DNA of 64,000 nt from Prunus persica (GCF_000346465.2 NC_034016.1:13247965-13311964); one strand, 5' to 3'. Shown: positions 22,656 to 35,114, counted from the first letter of the stretch. Numbers and translations: made by a program. The notes: a model not told the origin generated them from the letters alone.

Positions 22656-24281
22656 TTACAAGCTTACTAATTGAAATAAGATTCCTTTTCATACAAGGAA
22701 TATAAGCTACATCTACTAGTTCCAAAATATAACCAGACTCCAACTCGATCTTAGATAATCCAATGTATTCCGCCTTGACTCTTTATCCATTTCCCACTCA
22801 AACCTTCATCTCAGCCTTGCTTGGCAGCCTCTTGGTTTTGAACCCTTGCAAAGAATTAGCCACATGAACTGATGCACCACTATCTAACCACCATGAATAT
22901 GAAGAAATCTCAATTGCTTAGACTCAAAACAAACATTTACTTTATCAATCTTACCTTTAGCCTTTTGCTTATCCAACCAATGCTTGTATTTGTCACAATT
23001 CCTCTTCATATGACGAAACTTTTTGCAGAAATAGCATTTAATCCCTTTTGGACCTAGTCCTTTAGTTTCCTTTTCTTCCTTGTTTTTCTTTCCAATAGTT
23101 TTGCTTTTCTCAAATTCCTTTTTGGGTTTGAAGTTCTGAACCATATTGATATTTTCTTCAGCCTTATCCTTCTTCATATTATGTTCTTGATGTACACAGA
23201 TGCCTATGAGATCAGTTACTGTCCATATCTCCTTTTGAGCTACATATATGCTTATCAGATGCTTGAAAGTACTAGGCAGAGAATTTATAGCAAAATGCAC
23301 CATCATGGTTTCATCCACATTGACATTGAGTGCCTTTAGTTTGTTCCCAATTTCCAGCATGTTCAGTATGTGTGTTCTCATACACTTTTCACCATTGTAT
23401 TTTGCATTAGTGAATTGCCCATTAGAGTTCTAATCTCAGCCTTCTTCGATTCCTGGGATTTCTCTCCAATAGAATCAATAAACTTCTTAGCATTATCGGA
23501 TGGTGTAATGCTTCCCTTGACATATGGTGAAATCGACCTTCTCTTGATCAGAATAGTCATTTTGTTTGCCTTAACCTATTTTGCATATTTTGCTTTTACT
23601 TCAGCAGATGCATCAGCAGCAGGTACATTAGGAGTTTCTTCTTCAATAGCCACTCATAGTCTAACAAACCTAGAGTAATTTCTACATCTTCCCTCCATTT
23701 GGTGTAGGTGGAGCCAATGAGAGTTTCAATCGAGTTGTGATTAACTGAAAAACACATAGTATATGTCTGTTTACAAACTAAAATCCCCAAAACTTTAAAA
23801 CATGATCGAATCTCACCTTTAGGCAGAGAAACAAAACATGTTTATCAACACAACATGAAAACCACACAAACTTCCTGCACAAGAAAATTTTGACATCTTT
23901 GGACATAAGAAATAATCTAGTTAGTTTATGTGTCTCATCTCCCATGTTGTTCTACTGCAAATAATTGCATTATGAGTCACTCACATCTTTGGACAAAGAG
24001 TCATTCATTATGCCTTTATTTGCAGCACAAATTTGGTTATTAAACTTTTGAGTGTACAAATCTTGTAGTGTCTGATTTGCTTTGGCTTACTTAGAACACG
24101 GCAAGAACTCTACAAACTAATTGATCAATTCTTTCTTGTTACAGCAAGGTGTAAACCTTAAACAGTTGCTGTGCCAAGTTTCTTTAATCTTGAAAAACTT
24201 AAATTAATCTTCAGTTTTCAAGTTAATGCTTGCGACAAAATTGGTTAGGTAGAAGATAAAATAACTCGCTCTGATACCACA

Positions 24282-24687
24282 TGTAAACTTCTTAAGCTTT
24301 TGAACTTTAAACACTAACCTAGTTCTGCCATAGATATCAAATAGAGTGTGAGAGAGAGATCTTCTCTAAGATTGCTGATCCCTTTATCTCGGTATTCTAT
24401 ATGGGGTGAATATCTTGATGACCTGAGTGTATCGGCTCTTAGAGAGAGCTCTTCTATTTATACGCATCACTCAAGGAGTCTTGCTCATCAAGAAACTCCT
24501 TGTGGTATCCTTATTGCAATAGAACAGTGAATCCTAACCTAATAGAACTAGAAACCACTTTAGCCTTGTAATCCAATTAAAACACTAATACATAGGCTGC
24601 TGGATGAGATTAGTTTGAGTCCCTGATTAATCCTAAGTCTTGCAATCCGATAATGATTAGAATATTAGAATAGTAAACTATCTTACA
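24282..24687 (-). repeat. 5' LTR of the rearranged copia element, with adjacent PBS
   Basis: On the plus strand it begins TGTAAACTTC and ends ATCTTACA, 406 bp. Just outside, minus-strand TGGTATCAGAGC (24269-24280) is the classic initiator-Met tRNA primer binding site, which sets the element orientation as minus. The partner LTR is missing. Confidence 0.8.
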
Positions 24688-24799
24688 GTTTCACATGAGC
24701 TCTTCCAAGATTTTACAAGACGATATAACCAAGTAAAGAAACAAACAATTTTAAGTTTTCTTTCTCATGATCTTCGTTTGGTTTTGTTTTGGGCTCTCC

Positions 24800-24912
24800 G
24801 TGAGTTTACCAAAAAAGAAAATAATATGTAAAGAGACAAACAATAAAACAAAACAAACCTCTGGGAAAGATGTGAGGAAGCCATGAGACAATGTCGGAGC
24901 GATCTCAGGGTT
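24800..24912 (-). pseudogene. relic of SOT exon 2 end plus intron 2 start
   Basis: Minus-strand codons EIAPTLSHGFLTSFPE (24859-24912) match SOT1 EISPALSRGFLTSFPE up to the conserved GT donor. The following intron sequence (AAACAAAACAAAC-rich) also aligns with SOT1 intron 2. The rest of exon 2 and exon 1 are missing, and exon 3 is absent, with the copia element lying where it should be. SOT1-type upstream DNA follows at 24985-25295, so a SOT1-like gene once stood here. Confidence 0.75.
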
Positions 24913-24984
24913 GGCCAGAGACGGTAAGTTTGTGTTGTTTAGGGCAACCAATTCTGGTGCCGGGGTTGGTGTTCTGGTTTCCAT

Positions 24985-25295
24985 TAGTGGCGACAATTTA
25001 ATGGGATGATGTACTTCTTGAAATCTGATCAACAGAGAAGGACGAAAACACAAATAGATCAAGGGCCATGGCAAGTTTGTTGCAATGATGAAAATAGAAG
25101 AAAATAACAAAAAGGGTTGGGCCAACTGTTCCTTCCTTAGACTTGGCTATATGGATTGCTCACATTTTGGGAGCTCATGGGCCTTAGTTCCTCATGGACC
25201 AAACAATGCATTCAACTGGATTTATGCTTGTGTAATCTTGGAATGTTTCAATTATATTTCTTTTGATTTGTTACAACGAGTTCTAAAGCATTGAA
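24985..25295 (-). other. third copy of SOT1-type upstream region
   Basis: This aligns with 14145-14422 and 18673-19035, including GGCGACAATTTAATGG, GATCAACAGAGAAGG, GGGCCATGGCAAGTTTGTTG, and the distal TTTGATTTGTTACAACGAGT. It lies directly upstream of the exon-2 relic, confirming the relic's orientation and subfamily. Confidence 0.65.
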
Positions 25296-25547
25296 CACAA
25301 TGAGATTTGGGGTTAAATGTTTTTTTTTTTTTTGTGCAATTGTATTTCTGATGTGTTTGTTAATCAAAAGTTTGTAGAGGCTTTTAGAATGTTTCCTCTA
25401 GGTATATTGTATATTGTTCATATTGGGCATAAGCATGGTGATATTTTTTTTAGCTACCAAACGAAGATAGAAGTAAAACATGTAATAAATTTTCCCAAAA
25501 ACTGACAAATGCATGATAAAATGACACTAAAAGAACCCTCACTTGCC

Positions 25548-25713
25548 AACGGAGTCTAGCTCAGTTGAAAAGGTTCTTGATTTACAGACAAGAGATCTTA
25601 GGGATCTTAGGTTTGAACCCTCATGGCATCTTAATTGTGTGCGTGTGCATTAGAAACTCTCCTTTTCTCTAATTTAGACTACTGATTGTACTAAAACAAC
25701 TAAATAAAAAAAA
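25548..25713 (+). mobile_element. SINE, tRNA-derived, different family
   Basis: An A-box-like TAGCTCAGTTGAAAAGG and a B-box GGTTTGAACCC are about 45 bp apart, followed by a TG-rich body and an A-rich end (ACTAAATAAAAAAAACAC). The pol III boxes are better preserved than in the other SINEs here, but the acceptor stem and cloverleaf are not formed, so it is not a tRNA gene. Confidence 0.6.
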
Positions 25714-27332
25714 CACAACCCCCACCTCTCTTCAGTCCTTAGTCCCCACAAAGTTTGATGAAAACATACCCGCACAAAAAAGGCACAATGCGTTCTGAAA
25801 AGGAGGGTTTGCAATCATTTTCATGAATCATGAGGAACATGCTGAAAGATGGCAAAAACTTACCCTAATTAACTTCACCCTCGACCACTTGGTCCTATAT
25901 CAATAATTTAAAATGGATCCCCCTTTCCATATTTTGTTGGTAGCGTGGTTCTAGGCACAAAACGAGTAACATGTGCTTGCTTTTCTGCCTTTCCAACCTA
26001 CCACCTGCTTTCCCATTATTTTCACATCTTCTTGGGATAAATGTGACTACATTTTTTCCTGCAATATTGAGTGTTTTAATGCAAGTGTAGATTTGATGAT
26101 TTACTACTTTGTGTCACGGTTTTTGGGAGCTTCTCTTAAAAGATACAAATAAGAAAAGAAAAGGGGGGGGGGGGGGAAGAAATTAGAGGAAAATATGAAG
26201 AATTGTGGGGTCTATCTATTTATACCTTTGCAAATTGCAATGAAGTTGAAAGCAATTTATGCGAACCAAAATCAGAATGGACCACCATTCTACAAGATAA
26301 ATATGTTGATCTTTATCACAAAGGAAAAAGACACCTACACTTCTCACCACTATATGTATTTGCGGTGAGTATTATCATAACATTAGTCGCCGTTAAATAT
26401 ATATATATTTATTTATTTTATATTTTTGTAACATATATATTAAATCATACTGATTCAACAATAATTTAATATAATGATAATACTCACCACCAAAATGAAA
26501 AGAGATCATATAGGAAAAGCACATGATTGCCCACATAAAAGTTGTGATGTGTGTGTGAAGATTTACCACTGCTTCTCGTGATCTTGAGTGCGTCTTTTTC
26601 GCTTTTAATTTCTACTTATCCAAAGTAATAAAGTAAAGTAAAACCCTTTTGATTTCTTATTGTGGCCAATGTTATATCCACTTTTCATCTTTTAGTCATG
26701 AAAATGAAACATATACTTAATGACCTAAAAAATGCTTTGAAAATTATTTCTGAGACTCGTTAATCACGTGCATATATGAAAGTGCAAAAGCGTAAATAAG
26801 AAGATGGCTTTCAATTGGAAAAGAAAAGTTCCTACTCTCGACAGCAATACGTCTGGCACTTGGGTGTCTAATTGTCAATGATGTACACAAGTCTATGTCA
26901 TATTTAAATAATATTCATATCAATTATCATCACTCATAAAGAATTACTATATTATAGGTCGAGCTACAATATGTCACTGTTTTGGCAAACAGATAAAATA
27001 AAAGCAACAAATGGAAAACAAATTTGGCGAACAAACTTGCACAATACATATATAACAAATTTCATCTTGACTCTGGTTTCTTCATCTTAACTTGTACTAA
27101 AATCTTCATAAAAGAGATTTCATGGGTAGTAACACGCTCCATGATTGACTTGGCTTCTTCCCCGACCATCGGACCTCCAAAAATAGGACCAGGCCGAGCG
27201 CTACAGTCTTCTCTAATAGGAGCATTTGTAGCGACAAATATGTAACCGACACATACAACAATTTTTCAATCAAACACCTACTCTGGAGTTCAAGTGCTTT
27301 CAAATACTACATCACCCATGTAAACTCACTAA
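25714..27332. other. intergenic DNA and SOT2 3' flank, with a poly-G run
   Basis: No gene. A run of about 15 G lies near 26162-26176. Sequence at 26236-26290 (AGCAATTTATGCGAACCAAAATC-like) and at 27017-27090 aligns with 3' flanks of other SOT copies, so the duplication unit extends about 1 kb past the stop codon. Confidence 0.5.
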
Positions 27333-29961
27333 CTAACATACGACAGCCCTTTTGTTTCTGAGCAGTGCATAGCCTTCTCTCCACCTCCAGAATTTGCCAA
27401 ACAAGACCTCCATGTCTTCAAGGGTTCTACCCTGTGTTTCCGGGAGCATTGTATAAAAGAACACCCAACCAACCGTAGCAATTGCTCCATAAAGAAAGAA
27501 GGTCCCGCCCATCGTGATCGCCTTATACAGCGTGATAAAAGTCATTGTGAGGACTCCACTCATAATCCTATTCACGGCTGTTCCCATGCTGCAACCTTGA
27601 GCACGTAGCTTCAACGGGAAGATCTCAGAGCTGTAGACCCACGCAATGGGCCCCATCCCGATCGAGAAGAACCCGACATAGGCTAATACCATGGTCAAGC
27701 ACACAACAGTCGCCCACATCATCTTCTCGTTTTCATGATCGACGATTGTGAGGCTCGTACCGAGGCAGAGAAGCGAGGCTATCATCCCAGCCACGCTCGT
27801 TAGAAGCAACGGTCGTCGTCCGACCCGATCGAGGAAACCTATGGCAATCAGGGTGAAAACGGTCTTGGAAAATCCAACGGCCACTGTTGCGAGCAGCAAC
27901 GTGCTGGAGTCAGTGATCCCAGCCTTTTCAAAGATCCTTGGGCTGTACAAAACGAGGGCGTCGATGCCTGACAGCTGTTGAAAGAAGTGGAAACCAATGG
28001 CTGCCATTAAAATGTGACGAACAGGGGGCGTTGGATGGAGGAGCAATTCCTTCCACACCTCCTCGCCGTGGCTGTGCTTGGGGACCTGAACAACGTCTTC
28101 GGTGCAATGCTCGGGGATGCCCGCGGCTTCTTTGATGTCGGCTAGCCGAAGCTGAGCTTCTTCCAAGGAGTCTGAGGTTTTGTCGAGGACGTGCTTGGCA
28201 TCGCCGAGCCGACCCTGCATGACAAGCCATCGGGGCGACTCGGGCATTGTTAAGACACCAACGGCGAGAATAACGGAGGGAAATACGCCGACTCCGAGCA
28301 TGAGCCGCCAGCCCAAATCAATCGGGAGCCCAGAGAAGGCATAGTTGGCAACGTACCCCAATAATATGCCAATATTGACAAAGACCTGTATAAATACATA
28401 TTCAAACAAATCACCTTGTCAGGAAAAATCAGTTTATATATGCATTTCACAACTTCTTTGTTTAACTAACAATTAATCTGATGCATAAAACATATTCTTA
28501 GTACACATTGTTATGTAATTACTGCAAGAAAAATACTCGCGACCTTTTCCTTAACATTGGGAAAGAGTTATTTGAACTTGTCACTAGACAATGAGCTAGT
28601 TGGTAACTCACCTCACCACATTTGAATGCTAATATATTTTTTCTAACACCAAACATAAAATACTTTCAAGAGTTATGAGAAAAAAGGTTATTTGGGTGGA
28701 TTATTTATATTCCTTTTGGTAAGGTTTCTGCAAAACAAGAGTGGTAGGTATGAATTGGGTACCAATTTACAGTACAACAACTCTAAGTACCAAATAGTAC
28801 AATGTCCAAAGTTCACAACCCAAATCAAAACCTTCATCTCATCTCCACATAATTTTAAAATTCTAATGAAACAGAGATGCATGAAATAAATAAAGCAAAG
28901 CAAAGCAAAGGAAGAGCAAGTTCTTACCTTGAAAAGTAAGCAAAATGGTAAGGATAAAGAAGATGAATTCTACAAATTCTTAGCAGTGGCTGAAACTCTG
29001 CAGAGAAAAGGATAAAACTGTGTCTTTTGGTTTGATAAAAAGTACTCTTTACTCTTTTATTTAATGAATTCTTTTCAGTAATGGGCCACCTTCGGCCATT
29101 TTTATTCCATTTTTATTGACCCAAAGTTTGAAGAGTAGAAACGTGGCGTGGGCGGCTTTTCTATTGACTTATTTTTAAATCAATTTTAAAAATCGTTTCC
29201 GACCACAGCCACAGCCACGTCCTCATCCCCATTCAATTGGATGATTGGGTTGAAGTCCAGGTGTCTTTAAGCCAAATGACCAAAATAGTAATTTATGCAA
29301 ATGTCTAAAATTGTAATTTGAGCAGATGTCCAAAATGGTAATTTAAGCGCATGTCCAAATTGTAAATTAAGCAAGGAGAAGACCCACCAACCTCCGGGAA
29401 AGACGTGAGAGCGCCGCGAGACGACGCCGGAGAGACCTCGGCGTTGTAGACCGGAGCGATCATGAGGGCGTAGCCGACGCCGATTCCAGCGACGAACCGA
29501 CCGACCATAAGGAAGGCGAAGTTGGTAGCGAAGCCCATGAGGAGAGCTCCGGTGAAGAATATGGCTCCGGCAAAGACGATAGTGTACCGGCGGCCAATCC
29601 AGTCGGAAGTTCTGCCGGCGGCGGCGGAGCCGATGAGCGAGTAGAGGTTCAGAATCCCGATGAGGATCTCAACTTCCACGTCCGTGATTTTCAGGTCCTC
29701 CTGTATGTAGATTGAAGCTCCACTCATCACACCAATATCTGCAGAAGTCAGTAGAAATTAAAATTATTACGCGATGAAATAAAAACAAACAAAAACAAAA
29801 TTGAAACTTGAGGAAGCGATGGATGATTTACCGTAGCCCAGCAAGATTGAAGTCATGGAAGCCAAAATGGCGCAACCGATGGCGTACAGGTTTCTTTTGG
29901 GCTTCTTCTTGAGCAGGGGCTGGCCGGAAACGGCGTTGGCTTCAGCTCTATGGTCAGTCAT
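27333..29961 (-). CDS. SOT: SOT2: polyol/sorbitol transporter, MFS sugar porter (intact)
   Basis: complement(join(27333..28385,29392..29738,29832..29961)) gives 509 residues. The start is MTDHRAEANAV; it is the only in-frame ATG close to the transcript leader. The intron phases and the 347-nt exon 2 match SOT1 and SOT4, but intron 2 is longer (1006 bp) and carries a minisatellite. MFS signatures are present: DWIGRR after TM2, PESPRWL after TM6, QQLSGIDALVLYSP in TM7, GPIAWVYSSEIFP in TM10, and PETQGRTLEDMEVLFG. The N-terminus lacks the ADFDPP motif of SOT1 and SOT4 (replaced by LLKKKPKRN), and the C-terminus is short (RNKRAVVC), so the cytosolic termini have diverged most. Predicted plasma-membrane H+/polyol symport; the substrate is not determinable here. 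The frame is open throughout. Confidence 0.93.
29276..29374. repeat. 25-bp minisatellite, four units, in SOT2 intron 2
   Basis: Units start at 29276, 29301, 29326 and 29351, each of the type ATGTCCAAAATGGTAATTTA. The array ends about 20 bp inside the intron from the exon 2 donor. Copy-number change could affect splicing, but there is no direct evidence for that. Confidence 0.9.
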
Positions 29962-30043
29962 CTTGAGCTCTGTGGTATTTGGTTGTGATCTAGAGAGAAG
30001 GAAATTTGGCCACGTTTGGGTTTTGGGCTGCAGAGAGGTTGGG

Positions 30044-30095
30044 GTTAAATAAACACGAAAGGAAAAAAAAAACCAAAAGCTCACGTCGCTTTCAT
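30044..30095 (-). promoter_or_regulatory. SOT2 core promoter and shared upstream motif
   Basis: On the minus strand TATTTAAC (30044-30051) is a plausible TATA box about 85 bp before the ATG. Just upstream, ATGAAAGCGACGTGAGCTTT (within 30076-30095) has a close match in the SOT4 promoter. The ACGT core is bZIP-like in SOT2 only. Confidence 0.55.
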
Positions 30096-30099
30096 ATCA

Positions 30100-31290
30100 G
30101 AAATACAAGTGGGTGTGATTTTTTTTTTTTATGCTTGGTAAATTTTTTTTTGAGACATATTTTTGGTGAGCCATCTGGGCGTGGGAAAGAAAGAAAGTAA
30201 TCACTTTATAAGAAGCGTCTCTTATTAGCGTAATTCCCTTGATCCACCACCAACTTGCTTCTCAATTACGACAAATATCTCTTGTAGCTTATCTTGACAC
30301 GCAAAGGCCGGGCCCAATTGAGGCTCAGATCAACTACAATGGCCAAGTGAAATCTTAATGTTTCTATTGATGGAGATTTCAATCCAAAAAGGTTTCAAAC
30401 TCCGACGGTGTTTTTTTGTTTCAGCACAAGCGATTGAGGGTGGATCCATGAACTTTTTAACAGGGGTGCAATTTTGAAAGATTAAAAGTTTTATAATAAT
30501 AAAAAAATTGACAATCACATATTTGAAAGGCCAATATTATTACAAGAAAAACGAAATTGAGGCGATGGTTGCCGAAGAAGAGAAAAAAAAACCGTAGCTT
30601 GTCTGATGAACTTACTTTGAAAGCTTGATCGATACAATATTTTCTTTTTTAGCACAAAACTTGATCGATAAATCTATTTTTTAAAAATATTGGAGTTTTT
30701 TCAAAATAAAAAACAAAGAAGAAAACAAAAAAAACAAAACAAAAAAAAGACTTGGTGGTGGAGATGTAAATAAAATTTATGAAATTTATGATCTTTTTAT
30801 AAGGACTTGGATTGGATTGGTGGGCGGGCACATAATCAAAAAGGGAATTTATTTTAAAAAAACAAAATCTCCTTAAGAAGGCTTCATTAAAATAAAAATA
30901 AAAAATCTCTTTAAGGAGATTCCTACTTTTCCATCTACAGCACATTGGAGTTTTTTTTCTTTCTTTTTTCCCTTGTCAAAAACGACATCATTTTGACCAG
31001 ATATTTATATATATATATATAATAAGTGCGTAACAAAGGGTACAAGGAAAGCAGGCTTTTTGTTGAACAGGTACAGTGCACAACTAGACTGAGCGAAAGG
31101 GCAACTTTCTGTCACTTGCAACCTTTTCTCTGACGAGAGGAGATGCACCTCCTTGCGCCTCTGTAGGTTAGCCAGTGATGGGGGGAGGAGGGGTTTACAA
31201 AAATATTTATTGGGTGTCTGAGGATTTCGAACCTCTGCGCACATGAGTGGAGATGAAAGAGCCCTAAAGACCAAGTTTTTGTAAATATAA
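30100..31290. other. AT-rich upstream and intergenic DNA of SOT2
   Basis: Homopolymer-rich, with several T- and A-runs. A GC-richer piece at 31085-31265 has a B-box-like GAGGTTCGAAATCC on the minus strand but no convincing A-box. No gene was seen. Confidence 0.4.
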
Positions 31291-31960
31291 GAAATGTGGA
31301 TGACCACTTATTAGTGTAATTAGTAACTTCTAACAATCTGGGGGTTAAAGTTCAATTGTTATAAGCATATAACTAGGTGATTATCCAAGATGAAAGATAC
31401 AAGTTTTTAAAGCCATTTCAATTGTATTTCTCTACTTCTCACTTATATAACACGCAGGACCGCCCTTGGGGGTGGGCAAGAAGGGCTATGGCCATAGGCC
31501 TCCAATTAAGGGGGCCCCAAATTTTTTATATATATCAACTTTTAAAAAAATAAATAAGCCAGTGTTTTGTATTGACCCCTCCATTCAAAAATATATTTTA
31601 GAACCAAGTGAAATCTTTAGGGTTTTAAATGTATCTTTTCTCCAATGCTCTATATTAGGTTGCACCTTAATGGGTTTTTATAGACATTCCAATCCGAAAA
31701 AAACTCAAAATCTTATTGTAAATATATGGAATGTGGATGGGCATCATAACATCTATAACCTCCACCATTTTAATGATTCGTAATTTATGCCCTTATTAGT
31801 GTAATTTGTAGCTTGTAACCTACAATTTGTATATTAGACTCCTACCATCTTAAGTCTATAAATAAGTACTTACTAAATACGGAAGATACAAGTTTTTAGA
31901 GGAAATTCTATTGTTTTTCTTTACGTCTCACTTCTCTCTACTATTTGCCCTTAAGTTACA
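31290..31960. repeat. two diverged direct repeats (about 150 bp) flanking a GC-rich insert
   Basis: 31300-31450 and 31785-31960 share blocks such as CTTATTAGTGTAATT, GAAGATACAAGTTTTTA and GTCTCACTTC-like ends. Between them, 31455-31785 begins with a block rich in GGGGGTGGGC and GGGGGCCCC, resembling 19385-19450. It could be a duplicated segment carrying an old transposon insertion. Confidence 0.5.
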
Positions 31961-32054
31961 TAATAAAAATAAGATTTCCTTTCATATCACACGTTGGATC
32001 AAATAAAGTACGTTCAGTCTCATCTGTCAAATTTGTACCTTTGACTTGTACAAA

Positions 32055-34178
32055 ATCTAAGATTCTGACAATATGAGATTTAATTTCACACCAATCGCTA
32101 AATTTTTTTGTGAGAGAATGGAGTTAAGGTTTATGGGAGACATAAAATATTTGGGACTTCCTACAGCAGCTAGAAAAAAAAAAAAAAAAACTGTTGTTTG
32201 GCACTCTTAAAGATCGCATCTGGAAGAAGATCACTGGATTGGAAGGTTGGTTTCTCTCGAAAGCTGTGAAGGAAGTTTTGATTAAGGTAGTTTGCCAAGC
32301 TATGTCTACTTACTCAATGAGCGTCTTCAGGCTCCCAATTGCGATCTGTAATGAGGTTGAAAGTATTATTGCTCGATTTTGGTGGTCTAAGGGTGCTGCG
32401 CGAGGGATTCATTGGAAAAACTGGAAAGCACTATGTCAACATAAGTCGGAAAGAGGGTTGGGTTTTGGGAGTTAGTCAGTTTTAACAAAGCTCTATTGGC
32501 AAAACAAGGTTGGTGTCTGCTCCAATCTCCTAATTCCTTTGTAGCCTGGATGCTGAAAGCTAGGCATTTCCCTACTATTGATTTCCTAAGTGTACAATAG
32601 GGTTCGTCTCCTTCCTATACTTGGCAGTCTATTCTATGGGGTCGAGAGCTCTTAGTATGTGGTTAGCGATGGGGGATTGGTGACGGTTAGCTGGTACAAA
32701 TTTATGGTAATGCTTGGATTCCCCACCGCCGCATATTCACGATTCAAACTACTCCACACGTCCCTATGGATACTAAGGTTAGCACCCTGATTTCGACAAG
32801 TGGGCGGTGGGATGTTCCCAAGGTTTATAGTTTATTTACTTTCATGGAAGCAGAGACTATCTTATCTATACCTTTGGTCTGTGATAACGTTGATCGTAGA
32901 ATTTGGCACTTTACTACACATGAGCGATATATTGTGAAGAGTGGATACTGGGTTGCCTTAGAATATTAGAATTTTTCTCTTAGTCATAGTGGCACTGATA
33001 CTAGTTCTTCTCCATCACAAAAATTATGGAAGCATCTTTGGAAAATGAAAGTGCCGACAAAAATACAGCACTTTCTTTGGAGTTTCGCTCAGAATGACAT
33101 CTAGACAAAAGCTGTCATTTTTCACCGTAAGATTGCCATGGACGTGACTTGTTTGCATTGTTCCACTGGCTACGAAACAATAGTTCATGCCCTACGAGAT
33201 TGCCCAACTATTCGTCCCGTATGGGAGTCTTCAGAACTGTCGACATTTTTTCTTGGTTTGACTTTAGTTGACGCTACTACTCGGCTGTTGGTGGCATGGG
33301 GTTTAATCCCAACTGCCCAGCAACTTTTTTTTGTTACTGTGGTGTGGCTACTGTGGAATGATCAGAATGCTGTCTTTTTTGTTCTGATCTAATGTCTGTG
33401 TAGCATCTCCTTTCCTGTGCAAAGAACTATGTTGCGGAATATCATCAATTTCAGTTACTACTTCATAGGGGTATTTCTTTGCCCATTTCGAACCAACATT
33501 AACGTCCTCCTCAGGTTGTTTATTTTAAGCTCAATGTTGATGGTGCTTTAAATTTGCGGGATGGTCTCCAGGAGGGTAGGTCTGATTGTTCGGGACTCAC
33601 ACGGCTTTCTTATAGGGGCAATGGCAATAAGGACACCTAATCTCCTGTCTGTGTTGACCACCAAGCTTTACGCTCTCAAAGTGGGTCTCTCTTTTGCCTT
33701 AGATGCATCACTTCTGCCTGTGGTAGTTGAATCTGACTACTTGGCTGCAGTGCAATTGCTATCAAAGGAAGAAAAATGTTTAGCTCATGAGGGAGTGCTT
33801 GTGACAAAAATTCGGCATCTTTTTCTGGCATTATCCTTCTGTGTTCGTTTTATTCCCCATACTACCAACACTGTGGCTCATCGTATTGCACGTTATAGTC
33901 TTCGTGAGGAGGAGCTTTGTTATTGGTTGGGTGATGGACCTCCCTGGCTCCTAGATAGCGTTAGGAAGGATTTGTCTCACTTTGTTTGACTTTGTAATAG
34001 GGGTGTTGACTCTTCTGTTTAGTCATTAGCATGGGTGGTGCTCTTTCCTACCCCGGGATTTTATCCTTTGTGGTTTTTCCTATGAAGGTTTTAGCGAGGC
34101 CACCATTAACATGCTCATTCTTACCATGTAATGTTCTCTTTGGGTTGAATGCAATACCATTTTCTCTCAACAACAAAA
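32055..34178 (+). mobile_element. LINE (L1-type non-LTR retrotransposon), 5'-truncated, decayed
   Basis: Domains in order: end of reverse transcriptase (KYLGLPT near 32150, then FGTLKDRIWKKITGLEGWFL, FRLPIAICNEVES), the zf-RVT region (LWKMKVPTKIQHFLW, then CLHCSTGYETIVHALRDCP, 33020-33230), and a plant-type RNase H (33561-33989: VGLIVRDSHGFLIGA, VVESDYLAAVQLL). It finishes with a LINE-like 3' tail and A-rich end near 34178. Frames are broken by several stops, frameshifts and a poly-A run at 32173. The endonuclease and most of RT are missing, as in ordinary 5' truncation. Not active. Confidence 0.85.
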
Positions 34179-35110
34179 AAAATAGAAGGGGTAGGATGAT
34201 AGTAAAGTGGTTCAATTGATTGTTAATGGTATTGTAGGAACAATGGTGTGTGGGATGATACTATCAATCATTTTTAATTTCATGGTGGGTGGACTATAGG
34301 GTGTGTGGGGATAGAGGATAGGGCAGGGAATTTCACTGTCTTTTGGGAATTCTTTTTTAAAAATAATGAGATATAGTTATTATTGATGAATAAACAAAAG
34401 TACCAAACAAATATGGTGTTGAATATGGATAAATCTTCTCTCGCGACCAAATATAACAACATGTTGAATTAATCACATCACCCAAAAAATGACTAAAATC
34501 CATGATTCAGCAACCATAAGCACATGTACACAGGCTTGCAATACAAACCCACCACGTAACGGAAGAAATGGCGAATTAATATTGAAAGCCGAAAACTAAA
34601 AAGAAATTAAACTTCCTTAATAGAAAACAAACCACAACAAATTCCTAAAGAGTTGATGAAAATTATTAGACTAAAACAAACTCAGAAGTAGTACCACTAC
34701 TCCACATCCTCCTAGGCAACTCGAAGAAAGCCATAGCGTCATACCAACTAAATCATAGTGTCGCACCGGCTAAACACGAACCCAACGCAACCTGACATCT
34801 TCCTCTCTTTGCAAGTATGTTGAAGGCTAACAACTTGAGCCAAATTCTTGTTTGTGTGGACCAAAAGACTGTGACTATATCATGGCAATTACAGAGTTTC
34901 ACAGCGGCTGCTTCCAAGTCATAAAATAAACAAGAATGATCATAAGGAAAAATTCAAGTAGAGGATCCAGATCATTACAAAACTAAGGACATTGTGAATC
35001 CAAAGTACTAAAGTAACAAGTTTTACTTACTATTGTGAAATCTATTGTGGCCTCATCTTCAACATAGAATGGACACAACAACATAGCTGATCGGGCCACA
35101 CAGTAAACTC
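34179..35110. other. intergenic DNA, nothing recognised
   Basis: AT-rich sequence with a moderately GC-rich part at 34690-34830. No ORF with domains, no transposon ends, no RNA gene. Confidence 0.4.
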
Positions 35111-35114
35111 TGGA

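Larger units (their letters stand above)
19985..24687 (-). mobile_element. Ty1/copia element, rearranged, with internal inversion
   Basis: The right LTR and gag (minus strand: TYTKWREDVEITLGLLDYE at about 23700, then zinc knuckle CYFCKKFRHMKRNC) are in normal order. RNase H (minus, SVKQKYVSTSTMQDEFLAVY, about 20170) is at the left. The segment between, 20361-22655, is on the plus strand: GAG-pre-integrase (LWHKSLGHISNERMNLL), integrase (KIVRSDRGG..., [20 protein letters not shown]), and RT (MVAKGFTQQEGVDYNE, LLYVDDILLAS). Relative to the related element at 40611-46559 this block is inverted, and about 0.3 kb of RT is missing at the left junction. Many stops and frameshifts show that it is dead. 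No left LTR was found; it replaces most of a SOT relic's 3' side. Confidence 0.85.

Noticed and set aside
27928..28230. Antisense and alternative-frame ORFs over SOT exon 3
   Set aside because: They are shadows of the GC-rich transporter exon; the same occurs at 52843-53271 and 16534-16941.
31195..31265. SINE or tRNA on the minus strand (B-box-like GAGGTTCGAAATCC)
   Set aside because: No acceptable A-box, no tail and no second copy.
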